Below are positions 33,185 to 44,349 of a stretch of DNA of 64,000 nt, in pieces. The notes beneath the pieces are model-generated. The model searched no databases, was not told the origin of the DNA, and saw only the letters and a list, made by a program, of their open reading frames with translations. This DNA comes from Tachypleus tridentatus (lineage: Eukaryota; Arthropoda; Merostomata; Xiphosura; Limulidae). How positions within the stretch are numbered: the stretch's first letter is position 1; each line of letters opens with the position of its first letter. Made by a program: the position numbers and the translations under genes. The stretch covers positions 66,827,558 to 66,891,557 of the forward strand of contig NC_134825.1 of NCBI RefSeq assembly GCF_004210375.1, read 5' to 3'.

Positions 33185-34140
33185 CAGGTTGTGAAGGCCA
33201 GACTCGTTGTAGTTCTAAGTAGAGTGCAATGGCCTGTTGTTTTTATATTGGGAAAATTATTTTTGGTGCTGTTGCCACGACGTTCATGACAAAGGGAGTT
33301 CCAAATTTCTTCGATGATCTTGATGGAGCTCTTTTTAATTTCTGTAAGGTAATGAAAATTTGGTTACTCAACGTTCTCTGTTTGTGTCACAATACTGAAT
33401 TTTACTTATCCTTATAAAACGTTGAAAAGACCAGAGAAATGTGTTAATTCTTTTACATTATACAGAATTACGGCGTTTCATAGTCAATCAAAACCAATAT
33501 CCAATCGTAACATGTAATTCGTTCATGTAGTGCAGTTAACTTAAAGCAGGAACAGGATTAGACGCGATTTTGTGAAGTCGGCGTTTACGTAAAATGTGTT
33601 TCATATTATCTCTCATGTAGAAAAACAATGTTTTGAATAATGGCCATTTTGAGAAAATGAGGTATTAACCAATCACGAAGAAATTGAACTGGATGTCTTA
33701 AACATGTTTTTACTGTCACACAGTCGCAATTCGAAAACTATTATATGAACCAACATAATGGTTACTTGTCTAGGTTTGGAAGATCTACACAGAACACTGA
33801 GGTCTACGTTTGCATGGTTTGATCAAAAGATTCTGTGCTAGAATTTAAAGGTATGTAAAACAAACATAAAAATACATTATTAAATTATTCATAAATGCCT
33901 TCATAAAACAATGTATATATACATCAATATCATTAGTGTGTGAGAATTTTTCCACAACTCTAGTCTCTACCTCTAACTAAATAAAATAACAGTGACATAT
34001 AAAATGTGGGATCGTTTACTAAATGTAACGAATTTACCGTTATACATATATTTTAGTGTCTACGATTATTTGTGAATAGGTTTCTTTTTGGATGTAACGT
34101 ATATTCTTACTGTGTATTGCGCAAGTCTCGTCTGTTCTCA
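33185..34140. other. intergenic, unassigned
   Basis: Contains a short open stretch at 33229-33417 followed by a GT that could act as a donor (33348). There is no recognised domain, so I do not call it a gene. Confidence 0.35.
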
Positions 34141-34149
34141 AAATTTATA

Positions 34150-34253
34150 GAAGGTTCTTGAATATAGGAATCAACAATACTCGTTTACGAAAACGCTGGT
34201 GTGCTCGATCATTGTTAAATGTTCCAGAGTCTCTCGTGATTGGTATATAAAAA
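34150..34253 (+). promoter_or_regulatory. heat-shock-type promoter-like block
   Basis: A perfect three-pentamer heat shock element (GAA-gg-TTC-tt-GAA) lies at 34150-34162. A weaker TTC-ca-GAG-tc-TCT lies at 34222-34234, an inverted CCAAT (attgg) just upstream of the TATA, and TATAAAAA at 34246-34253. An arthropod-like TCAGT word is at 34302, too far for a canonical initiator. Downstream, ATG at 34431 opens only 15 codons, but catcg|gtaaaag at 34474-34476 would be a good splice donor. The hAT element at 34577 would then lie in the first intron of whatever gene this drives. An LTR promoter is an alternative. Confidence 0.4.
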
Positions 34254-35488
34254 TCGACGCGCCGAGAAACAAATAGTATTATTATTATTGGACAGCTACA
34301 GTCAGTGTGCTATTAGTCTCGAAAGCTATAATCGTGATTAGCGCCTATTAATCATAAAATTACAAAAGTGGACCAGGAACATTTGTAGTTTTCGGACATT
34401 ACAAACTATTCAATTTCACCGAATCAACTATGGACGTTAGTGTTTCTACGAGGATATTAACTTTTTTCCATCGGTAAAAGTCAGCTTATGAATGGTGTTA
34501 AACCAACCAGCCAGATAGCTTAAGCGAGGGGTGACAATAATAATTCAGAAATAATTTGTTCGTCGTGTATCTAGATCAGGAATTTCCAACAGGCGGCACG
34601 CGGCATGGTTTTGTGTGGTCCGCGACATTCTGTTGAAAAATAACATTCTTTTATAATATTTTTGTAGTAAAAAAATGAAAAATTGCGACTTGCGAGGTAA
34701 AAATGTGTGAAAATCCAACTGACATTCACTAACGAAATTTTAAAATTTATTTTGTGTGCACATATATGTTTATTACTTATGCCTCTATAATTTTACAGTA
34801 ATAACTTGATAGTAATAGCTTTCAAATTATATCACATATACCTAGGCGTATTATACCATCATTTCCCCTGCTAGACAAAGTGGACTCGCTCAGCTATAAA
34901 CTCCCTCCCCTCTGCTAAACAGAGTGAACTCGCCCGGCTGGTGGCTGTTGCCAGTCTGTCCGTTTACTGTTGAGGAGTGTGATGTTTTGTAAATTATCAC
35001 TATTCAGTTCCGTGGTAAATATAAACATGAGCAAAGTTTTTAAGAAACGTAAGATTGACAGTGAAAATAGAGTATACCAGGAACGTTGTGAACTTGATTG
35101 TTTAATTACAAACAATAACGGCAAGTTGCAGTGTTTGGTTTGTATGCAAATTATATCAGTGCCCAACGAATTTAATGTGAAAAGGCATTATTCAACGATA
35201 CACGAAGAAAAGTATAAAAAGTATGAAGGAAAAACTTGAAAAGTTCAGATTGTGGATTTCAGCAAGAAATTAAAACAACAAACGAGTGTGTTTAGCAAGT
35301 TGTCAGAAAGCTTCGTACATCGTTTCTCTTCAACTTGTAAGAGCAAAGAAACCTTTCATTGATGCCAGTTTAGTAAAGAAATGTGCTGTTAAAATGGCAA
35401 GGGCGTTTGGGGATGCCAAAATTACTAAGAAAATTGAATCAGTGCCGCTTTCCAACCAAACCATACAAAGACAGGTCACTGATATAGG

Positions 35489-35775
35489 TGTGTTTGTTTT
35501 TTGTTTTTGAATTTCGCGCAAAGCTACTCGAGGGCTATCTGCTCTAGCCGTCCCTAATTTTGCAGTGTAAGACTAAAGGGAAGACAGCTGGCTAGTCATC
35601 ATCACCCACTGCCAACTCTTGGGCTACTCTTTTACCAACGAATATTGGGATTGACCGTCACATTATAACAGCCCCACGGCTGGGAGGGCGAGCATGTTTG
35701 TTGCGACCGGGATTCGAACCCGCGACCCTCGGATTACTAGTCGAACGCCTTAACACGCTTGGCCATGCCGGGCCT
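35489..35775 (-). repeat. SINE family A inserted in the hAT transposase
   Basis: Flanked by actgatatagg at 35478-35488 and actgacatagg at 35776-35786, 10 of 11 matching. Removing it rejoins the two halves of a recognisable transposase region. Head of the cgaacgccttaacacgcttg subtype. Confidence 0.95.
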
Positions 35776-36442
35776 ACTGACATAGGAGAACAATTGGAAA
35801 ACTCACTTCTTGAATTGGTTGAAAAAAGTACTTATTTCCCCCTTTGTCTTGACGAAACTACTGATCAAGTAGATGTAAGTCACCTGTTAATATTTGTACG
35901 CATTATTCATGAAGATTTTTCAACGAAAGAGGAATTATTGAATGTATATGCTCTTCGTGTGACCACAAAAGGAAAGGATATCTTCAAGGCAGTGAAAAAT
36001 TCAGTTTATAAAATCGTAGGTTTCAATAAGTGTTCAACAATTGTGACAGATGGCGCATCTGCGATATTTGGAAAAAAAATAGGCTTTGTTGGAATTTTAG
36101 GGAAAATGAAGTTACTTGTCAGCATTTCATCGTGTTATTCATCAAGGAACTTTGTGTGGAAAATCAGTGAAACAAAACGAAGTTTTTCACTTGTTTGTTA
36201 AAGTTATTAACATGATAATAGGAGGAAATAAAGCTCTTTTACATCAGCAGCTGAAGCAGTTTTTGAAGGATATGGAGACAGAATATGGGGATTTGGTTCT
36301 TTACAACCAAGTAAGGTGCCGGAAAGTGTGTTGAACGATTCTTTGGAATAAGGAAAGAACTTTCTGCACTCCTGGATCAGTTTGTTTCATCGGATACAAC
36401 ATAATTGGAAGAAGAACTCAAAAGCAAGGATTTTCTGAAACG

Positions 36443-36714
36443 TTTGTTTTGGAATTTCGCACAAAGCTACTCAAGGGCTATCTGTGCTAGCCGTCCCTAA
36501 TTTAGCAGTGTAAGACTAGAGAGAAGGCAGCTAGTCATCACTACCCACCGCCAACTCTTGGGCTACTCTTTTACCAACGAATAGTGGGATTGACCGTCAC
36601 ATTATAACGCCCCCACGGCTGGGAGGACGAGCATGTTTGGCGCGACTCGGGCGCGAACCCGCGACCCTCAGATTACGAAGCGCACGCCTGAACGCGCTAG
36701 GCCATGCCAGGCCC
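36443..36714 (-). repeat. second SINE family A in the hAT transposase
   Basis: Flanked by a perfect ttttctgaaac at 36432-36442 and 36715-36725. It is the cgcacgcctgaacgcgctag head subtype, distinct from the SINE at 35489, so the two insertions are independent. Confidence 0.95.
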
Positions 36715-37813
36715 TTTTCTGAAACAACTGGCTTTTCTCACTGACATCACCACTCACCTTAATGATCTCAACCTGAAGCTCCAGGGGGCGGAACCAGATG
36801 ATATCAGATTTAATGGGAAACATAAATGGTTTCGAAGTAAGTTAAGAATTTTCAAAGTTTGTTTAGAAAACAACGACTTGGCCCACTTTCCAAGTTGTCA
36901 GCAATTAACAGAACAGTTTAAAGATGACGAGCCACTTGATTTTTCAGAATTTTGTGTAAATATTAAAAATATCATACATGAATTTAAAGCAAAATTCGAA
37001 GAATTTGAAATGCTAAAAAACAAGATAGAGCTGTTCAATAATCCTCTTTGTGTTGACAGAGAAAACCAACAAGTTGACATTCAACTTGAATAATTTTGTG
37101 ATTTGCAAGTTGATCCATTTCTGCAAACCAGACAAGAAAAAAGACCAGATTTCTTTAAACTACTTTCAAAAAATCGATTTCTAAATCTGCGTGCTTTTGG
37201 ACAAAAAATGACATCAATGTTTGGTAGCACATACACATGTGAAAGTGTGTTCTCCACGATGAAATTCATTAAGAACCACAACAGAAGTCGCCTCACGTAT
37301 TCTTCTCTGCTCCATCTCCTGAGACTTGCAACGACAGAACTCCATGTCGACATATTCGCTTTGGTCAGTGCTGCTGAGCGACCTCAAAGTTCACATTGAA
37401 AATTTTATATCCTTACTACTTTAAATATCATAAATATGTTTGTTATTCTGGTTTATTTTATGTGCAGCATTTTTTCAATAAATTTATTTATTACGTAATT
37501 GAACATGTTTAAATTACATTTCCCTTTTATTTTCACAATGAAATATATCTTTTTTCACAAATATGTCCGTCCAAATATCATGTAACATAAGGTAAGTCAC
37601 GTTCAGATTAACTCCTTCCCTAATCGTAACTCATTTTACCATGTTGAAAGGACATAAGTTAACCCTATCATGGATTAATTTACTCTTTAATTTGCATTAC
37701 GTAATACACCAACAAGTCCTAATTTGACAAAAATATAATGCCACCCACCACCAGACATGTGAATATAGTTGTAACCCTCGGGCACTCTTAAGTTGGAAAC
37801 TCTTGATTTAGAT

Positions 37814-39180
37814 CGTCGATAAGATACTCAGTTCTAGACCAGATATAAAACTCAGTATAGTTTGTAAGCTTGTAAAGCTGTAATATATAAACCGTCATTT
37901 GTAATAATTGTTAGTAATAGCGTTATTATAAATTGTATTGATTTTTGATGTTATTTTGTATATTAAAATATATTTGTGTTAAAAATGGAAATTTTATGTA
38001 TCAATCTTGTTGGCAACTGACATAAATTTAATAAATATTAACATTTAAGTAACTACTAAGTTCAAATTAAAATTCCGGTTATTTGAAACAGTAATACATA
38101 ATGTGCGTAACATAAATCGAAGACTCGTCTGGGATAAATTATAATACGTAACACGAGAACTTGAAAATATTGATTAACATATTTAAAAAAAGTTTCTTCA
38201 GTCATATTAGCATTTAAGTACGTATTACCTCTTTTGTTTCTTTTATCACTATTTTTCTATAGGCAGGAGTAATTATTTCTTTGCTAGTATGGCAACAGCT
38301 CATCTGAGTTCTGTAAATCACATTGCCTCGAAGATGAGTTGCAAAACTCTTGGACAGACATAAAATAACCAATGTTATTACAAGATCGAGGCTTAAAACA
38401 AATATGTCAAAAGAAATTAATATTTTTATGATAATCTTTTTATGTTTGCTGACATACTAGACTCTATATTAACAAAGGTACTTCAGAAAGTTCATGAGGT
38501 ATATTAATAAGGTGTTACTAACGATCCTGACAAGTGTTTAATAACGAACTAAGTAGAAAATAAGTAATTTGTTCAAGAATTATATGGTCATATTTTTCTA
38601 TTAACTCTACACCTAGGAGCAGATAGCCAAGAAAACACACCTACCTTATAGTAATGTTAATCAGGCTTTAATCTAATTAAAGTACGCATATAAAGATGGA
38701 TGTACATATACTCAGTAATGACCAATTACATCTTCTTATTTTGACAGAAGGTTAATGAAGGTAGAACACTGAGTAACAAGGACTAGATGTCTGCTTCAGT
38801 AAATGTCAACATTTGTAAATACATTTTGTGTGTTAATACAATCATTTTCATTTTAATTATGACCATAAATACCGTAATCACTGCAGAAGAGGATAAAAGA
38901 TATTATACACTGTATTATAAAAGTTGGTAAAAAAAAAATCGTGTGTAAAGGTACATATATATATATATATATATATATAAACCGGCAGAAACCTAGATCA
39001 ACAAACGTAGAGCCGATATTCAGGTATTGACATAAAAATTCACAATGTCAAACAACTGTACAGAAAACAACAACAACAACATTGTATACATAAAACACCT
39101 CAGTCAACCTAAAATATAACTTCAGAAATGGTGGAATTCAACTTGGTTGAAAAAGTACATGAAAAAGTTTGTTGAAACTT
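37814..39180. other. intergenic, AT-rich
   Basis: No gene or repeat family seen. A pure TA microsatellite occupies about 38953-38979. Confidence 0.5.
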
Positions 39181-39189
39181 TGTAGACTG

Positions 39190-39335
39190 GACGGCAACTG
39201 GAGACACAAGTGTAGAGGACGACGTTCCGAAAGTCTTCCGCCTTTCGTCTTCTATGACACTCATAGTGGGCTCAGCACAAATAGCCCATTGTGTAGTTTT
39301 GTGTTTAATTATAAACCAACAAACAAAACCTTTCA
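39190..39335 (+). repeat. degenerate SINE family B copy
   Basis: Only the downstream half is clear: actcatagtgggctcagcac, aaatagcccattgtgtagtt, ttgtgtttaattataaacca then acaaac. The head is unrecognisable. Confidence 0.5.
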
Positions 39336-39889
39336 AACCTTGCCTTTATTACTTGACGTTTTCGTCAGTCTGTTCTAATTGTTTAATATTGTTAAGTTGA
39401 GCGAGATATATCATCTAGTTTTATACAGTGTTTGACGATTTAGATTTTCAAGTTTTCCAACACTTTCCTTGTCGCATAATTTTCTATCTCTATATATATA
39501 TTTATAGATGTCCTACTGCTTTTTAAGGTTCTTCATTGATCAAGTATACGATTTAAACCAAATTTACTATTCATTTAACTCCGTTTGATCGATATATTCC
39601 ACAGGACTGCTTGCTAAAAACAAAACTTAATAGCCTAAATTGAATGAACACTTTTACGATAATTTACAACATTTGGTTGGAATGAGTTGTTGTTTTCAGT
39701 ATTATTTTATCAAGTGAACAATATAAACTAATATATGAACTATAAATTACCACACTATGATATCATAGATTAATAGAAATAAGCATAACATTCTTGTATG
39801 TTGCAAGTTATAATACAGACTAAATCATACGTTAAAAATCTTTGAGTGGTTCAAGCTACTTCTAATTATTTTACTTTCCAGATTGCCCC

Positions 39890-40010
39890 ACGCTAGCACA
39901 GCGGTAAGTCTACGGATTTACAACGCTAAAATCAGAGATTCGATTTCCCTGGGTGGGCTCAGCAGATAGCCCAATGTAACTTTACTATAAGAAAACACAT
40001 ACACTTCCCA
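39890..40010 (+). repeat. SINE family B copy, gctataag-tail subtype
   Basis: Head gccccacgctagcacagcgg, gatttacaacgctaaaatca, B box gagattcgatttccc, then gggctcagcagatagcccaa and tail actttactataagaaaacac. It faces another copy of the same subtype at 40212. Confidence 0.85.
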
Positions 40011-40211
40011 GATTTAAAAGTCAAAACTAATCAAAATACTTGTTTTTAATATCTTGTAATTGGAATAAAACATCTTGTCTCAGCTACAATAATAGTTTAA
40101 TATTTATCATAGAGAAGATAAAACGAAATATTCTTATAATTAAAATATGCAAATACTTACATCATGTACTTAAACAGTTCATCTAGTTGAATTTCAGTAC
40201 AAAAATATCAC

Positions 40212-40326
40212 GTGTTTTCTTATAGTAAAGCCACAAAGGGCTACCTGCTCAGCCCACCGAGGGGAATCGAACCCCTGATTTTAGCGTTGTAAATCCGGAG
40301 ACATACCGCTGTACTAGCGGGGGGCA
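40212..40326 (-). repeat. SINE family B copy, gctataag-tail subtype, inverted
   Basis: Reverse complement of the same type as 39890: tail gtgttttcttatagtaaagc, cagcccaccgaggggaatcg, head accgctgtactagcgggggg. Together with 39890 it forms an inverted pair about 200 bases apart that could fold in RNA. Confidence 0.85.
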
Positions 40327-40588
40327 AAATAGCACACCTCCACTAAAATTTGTAAGTGCTATATACATAGACTCAGAATAAGGATTTAAAGCTTGAGAAC
40401 ATGATGTAGGTATTGTTTCCAATCATGCTTGCTTAGTTTTTCTTGCAGTCTTGAAAATATAATATTTGCATTTTCATTCAACTTATTTCTGTAATTTTTA
40501 GGTATCCTTTTTTTCCTTTTTAAATTAACAGTTTTTTACTAATCTTATTTATATTTTATTTCCAAAGAAAAGATCGATTTATCGTAAT

Positions 40589-40790
40589 ACGGCCCGACAT
40601 GGCCAGGTGGTTAGAGCGCTAGACTGAGGGGCGAGAGTTCGAATCTCTGTCACATCAAACATGCTTGCCCTTTCAGTCTTGGAAGCGTTATAATGTTACG
40701 CTATTCGTTGGTAAAAGAGTAACCCAAGAGATGGCGGTGAGCAGTGGTGACTAGGTGCCTACCCTTTAGCCATAAATTGCTAAATTAGAA
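40589..40790 (+). repeat. SINE family A copy, tail missing
   Basis: Head ggcccgacatggccaggtgg with an intact A box (gtggttagagcgc) and B box (gagttcgaatctctg) but a deleted anticodon arm. The core is diverged and ends at gctaaattag. Confidence 0.8.
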
Positions 40791-40963
40791 CTAAAAAAAT
40801 CGTATCGTTATATTTTCTTACTGAGGTTTTCTGTACAATTCTCAAAATATTTTAATAACTGACAAAGTCGTATCACCTGATTAGTTAGACCGTTGCTTTG
40901 GTGCAACACGTGATCCACACATTGTTGTAACGTAAAATTAACGCAGTGTCTCAGAGAGAAGTA

Positions 40964-43366
40964 CAGTGGGACCTCGGTTCTCGAACGACTCCCTTCTCGA
41001 ACAATTCGGTTTTCGAACATATTGTTTGAGAAAAAAATGTCTCGGATGTCGAACATAAACTCGGTTCCCGAACTAAGATGTCGTGGCCCGAGCCCCCGAA
41101 ATAATCCGACTGATGACCCGAACGACCCTTCGATCATTTTCGGCCCACGCCAAGCTTGCCCAAAACATTTTACCCGCATCTGTCGCTCAGTCCACACCCC
41201 CGCTAATATCTACTGTGGACGTTCTCGTTTTTTCTTTTGTTTTTCTAAATATTCTGATTAAATAAGCCACTATGGGGTCAAAGAAGGATAATGAAAGCAT
41301 CAAACCAAAAAGAAAAGTTGTTAGAGCCGCAATAGAGGTGAAAAAAAGATCTCATAACGAAGTACGAGAGTGGTGTTCGCGTGTCTGACCTTGCTACACA
41401 GTTTGGTATGGCGAAGTATACAGTCTGCACCATACTGAAAAATAAAGAGGTCATCAAAGAAGCTGGTGTTGCAAAAGGAGTGACAGTGCTTACGAAACAA
41501 AGATCACAAACAATGGACGAGGTAGAAAAACTGTTGTTGATTTGAGAAAACGAAAAACACTTAGCTGGTGATAGCATTTCTGAGACCATCATTTGTGAGA
41601 AAGCAAAGCAGTTGCATGCTGACCGCCTGAAAAACACCCCTGGAACGAGTGCTGATACAAGTGATGCCTTTAAGGCTATAGAGGGTGGTTTGAAAAATTT
41701 AGGAAGAGAAGTGGCATATATAGTGTGGTGAAACATGGGGAGGGTGCCAGTTCTAACAAAGACGCTGCTGATATATTTGTTAGGGAATTTAAGGACTATG
41801 TAGAAGCTGAGGGTTTTATTCCCCAACAAGTGTTCAACTGTGATGAGACAGGCCTCTTTTGGAAGAAAATGCCAAAGAGGACCTACATCACCAAGGAGGA
41901 GAAGTTACTGCTAGGACACAAGCCAATGAAAAACAGGCTAACTTTATTGTTATGTAGTAATGCAAGTGGGGACTTCAAACTTAAGCCTTTGCTTGTGTAC
42001 CATTCTGAGAACCCGAGAGTGTTTAAGAAAAATAATGTCCTGAAAAGTAAACTAAATGCCATGTGGAGGGCTAATAGTAAAGCATGGGTAACCAGGCAAT
42101 TTTTTACGGAATGGGTCCATGAAGTGTTTGCTCCAAGTGTAAAGAATTACCTCATGGAAAAACAGTTGCCACTCAAGGCCTTTCTTGTGATGGGAAGTGC
42201 ACCTGCTCACTCACCAGGCTTGGAGAACGGGTTGGTGGAGGAGTACAGTTTCATTACGGTGAAGCTCTTGCTCCCTACACAACTCCTCTCATTCAGCCCA
42301 TGGACCAGCAGGTCATATCAAACTTTAAGAAACTCTACATCAAAGCACTGTTTCAAAGGTGCTTTGAAGTGACCTCTGACACAGAGTTAACCCTTAGAGA
42401 GTTCTGGAAAAATAACTTTAATATCCTCCATTGCTTGAGGATCAAAGACAAAGCCTGGAGGGAAGTGTCTTTGAGGACCGTGAATTCAGCCTGGAAGAAA
42501 TTGTGGCCAGACTCAGTAGCAGATAGAGACTTTGAAGGCTTTGAGGCTGAGCCTGTTGTCGAGGATATTGCCTCACTAGGCAAGTGTATGGGCTTGAATG
42601 TGAGTGGTGATGATGTGGAGGAGTTTGTGGAAGACCACAACACTGAGCTCACCACGGAAGAACTCCATGACCTTCAGAAGGAGCAGCAACAGAAGGCAAC
42701 TGAGGAAGTGTCTTCAGATGAGGAGGGAAGGGAGGATGTTCCTAGTTCACTAATCAAGGAAATGTGTGGAAAATGGGGAGAGTTACAAAATTTTGTGGAA
42801 AAATTTTACCCTGACAAAGCTGTAGCAAACAGCAGTATAAACCTTTTCAATGGCAATGCTATGTCTTACTTCAGAAACATTTTAAAATGGGGGCAGAAAC
42901 AAACCTCATTAGACTAGTTTTTAGTGAGAAATAGATCCAGTGAGTCTCAAGCAGGTTGTAGCGGTGCACAGAGACAGAAAAGAGAAAGAACCCCAGAAGG
43001 AGAGTTACCTGACGTTTTTATGGAAGGTGACTCCCCTTCCAAACAATAATAACCCTCCTACTCTCCACGTTCCTCACCACCATTCACTTACGCCATTAGC
43101 TCTCCTCAGCACAGGTGAAGTGCAGTTAAATTTTCATTTATTGTTTTTTATTGTGTTTTTAGTTTTTGTGGTTGACTTTATGCATTAAGTATTATTATAC
43201 AGGTATAAATAAGCAATATTTTTACTTAAACTGCTTTATAATGTGTGTAATCTTTGGAGGTCTGTAACGGATTAATTTAATTTACAGTATTTCTTATGGA
43301 AAAAATTGATTCGGTTTTCGAACAGTCTTCTGGAACAGATTAAGTTCGAGAACCGAGGTACCACTG
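40964..43366 (+). mobile_element. Tigger (pogo-type) DNA transposon, inactivated
   Basis: 2403 bp between TA dinucleotides (40962-40963 and 43367-43368). The terminal inverted repeats are CAGTGGGACCTCGGTTCTCG on the left and, read inward from the right, CAGTGGTACCTCGGTTCTCG, the classic Tigger end. A second pair of internal segments (ttcggttttcgaaca left and its complement near 43313) extends the similarity. It contains one transposase pseudogene on the plus strand and is not nested with other repeats. Confidence 0.95.
41272..42917 (+). pseudogene. Tigger transposase pseudogene, TIGD1-like
   Basis: Starts MGSKKDNESIKPKRKVVRAA. A frame change near 41345, an in-frame TGA near 41543, another change near 41725 and one near 42285 break it. 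The 41725-42372 part has VFNCDETGLFWKKMPKRTYI with the first catalytic Asp. The second is replaced: LVMGSAPAHSPG has Gly (codon 42193-42195) where the family has Asp. The 42300-42917 part begins MDQQVISNFKKLYIKALFQR and retains the C-terminal acidic region, ending LKWGQKQTSLD. Similarity to vertebrate TIGD1 is recollection of the family. The element is dead by both frame and active-site loss. Confidence 0.92.
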
Positions 43367-43369
43367 TAC

Positions 43370-43875
43370 AGTAATTTCCTCGTTTTATTGCGTGACACAA
43401 CAACAGAATACAATGTACGCACCATACTTTGGAGCTAATCACATTTGATTCGTCAATGTCGGTTTCACAAACTGGTTTTATCTATTTTTTATAACTTTGT
43501 TTAAGAATAAGAAAAAACTAAAATGTTGAAGCAATACGTTCCTAAACTTGCAAGATTTTGTAGCAGCAAAACGTAAATTTTGGTCATACTGTAGAATGCT
43601 CAAATAGAAGTGTGGTCAAATTGACAGCAATATGGAAAGTTTAAAACAAATGTTTGTAAACAAAAACAAAAAATTAATTCAAACAGCTTGAGAAGTGAAT
43701 TTACCACAAGAGAAAAAAAGTCTTTATTTATTACACAAATTCTGTTATTTTTTCTCAACATTTTACAAAACATGGGCATGCTGGATAGTTGCCGTTTGTG
43801 TGTGTGTGCGTTTAAAACAAGTTATAGCTATTTATTTTGTTGTGAAGCCCAAAGCTGTGTGTGTGTTTCGTTTTC
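43370..43875. other. intergenic, nothing recognised
   Basis: AT-rich DNA with a short TG run near 43795-43810. No supported gene. Confidence 0.5.
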
Positions 43876-43995
43876 ATCTAGCAAAATCACATCGAGCTAT
43901 CTGCTGAGTCCATCGAGGGGTATAGCCCAAAGCTACGAGTATTGAAGCCTGGTTTTTAGCGCTATAAGCCTTCAGACTTACCACTAAGCCATAAT
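43876..43995 (-). repeat. SINE family B copy, rearranged
   Basis: In reverse: ctagcaaaatcacatcgagc, ctgagtccatcgaggggtat, then gtattgaagcctggttttta and taccactaagccataatcta. A private insertion agcccaaagctacg interrupts the B-box side. Confidence 0.65.
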
Positions 43996-44020
43996 CTACG
44001 TCTAGATTCCAACGATAAGG

Positions 44021-44349
44021 GCCCGGCATTGCCAGGTGATTAAGGCGTTCGACTCGTAATCTGAGGGTCGCAGGTTCGAATTCCCGTCGCACCGTCTATT
44101 TGGGTTAGGCTTGGCATGGTCACGCTCGACTCGCACTCTGAGGGTCTCGTGTCACACCAAATATACTCGCCCTTTCCGCCGTGGGGCGTTATAATGTGAC
44201 GGTCAATCCCACTATTCGCTGGTAAAAGAGTAGCCCAAGAACTGGCAATGGGTGGTGATGACTAGCTGTCTTCCCTGTAGTCTTACACTGTTAAATTAAA
44301 AACGCCTAGCGCATATATCCCTCGTGTAATTTAAAAACAAACAGACAAA
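44021..44349 (+). repeat. double-headed SINE family A
   Basis: A perfect 12-bp duplication, ccaacgataagg at 44009-44020 and 44350-44361, bounds the unit, so it inserted as one piece. It starts with a complete head (gcccggcattgccaggtgat, B box aggttcgaattcccg) ending near 44093. Then comes tttgggttaggcttggcatg and a second, reduced head (ggtcacgctcgactcgcact, gggtctcgtgtcacaccaaa), followed by a standard core and tail. Confidence 0.9.

Larger units (their letters stand above)
35027..37399 (+). pseudogene. hAT transposase pseudogene, GTF2IRD2/ZBED5-like
   Basis: Starts MSKVFKKRKIDSENRVYQER and contains a BED-type zinc finger (LQCLVCMQIISVPNEFNVKR then HYSTIH). A TGA at 35237-35239 and a frame change near 35330 follow. 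A second part around 35776-36110 has LCLDETTDQVDVSHLLIFVR, the first catalytic Asp region of hATs. A third part (36716-37399) carries FLTDITTHLNDLNLKLQG, then the C-terminal dimerisation block FGSTYTCESVFSTMKFIKNH and LLRLATTELHVDI. Two SINEs and at least three frame lesions interrupt it, so no functional product is expected. Confidence 0.88.
34577..37805 (+). mobile_element. hAT transposon (BED-finger type), complete length, inactivated
   Basis: 3229 bp bounded by an 8-bp duplication, atctagat at 34569-34576 and atttagat at 37806-37813 (one difference). The left copy fits the nTCTAGAn preference of Charlie-like hATs. The terminal inverted repeats start CAGGAATTTCCAAC on the left and, read inward, CAAGAGTTTCCAAC on the right. 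It carries a broken transposase and two later SINE insertions, each with its own 11-bp duplication, which fixes the order of events: hAT first, SINEs later. Confidence 0.92.

Noticed and set aside
33229..33417. small gene or exon
   Set aside because: Open for 62 codons with a possible donor, but no acceptor of quality, no domain and no neighbouring exon could be found.
44021..44093. tRNA genes (here and at every family A or B SINE head)
   Set aside because: The heads have A- and B-box-like words but the acceptor stem and anticodon arm do not pair properly, and each is followed by the same SINE core and tail.
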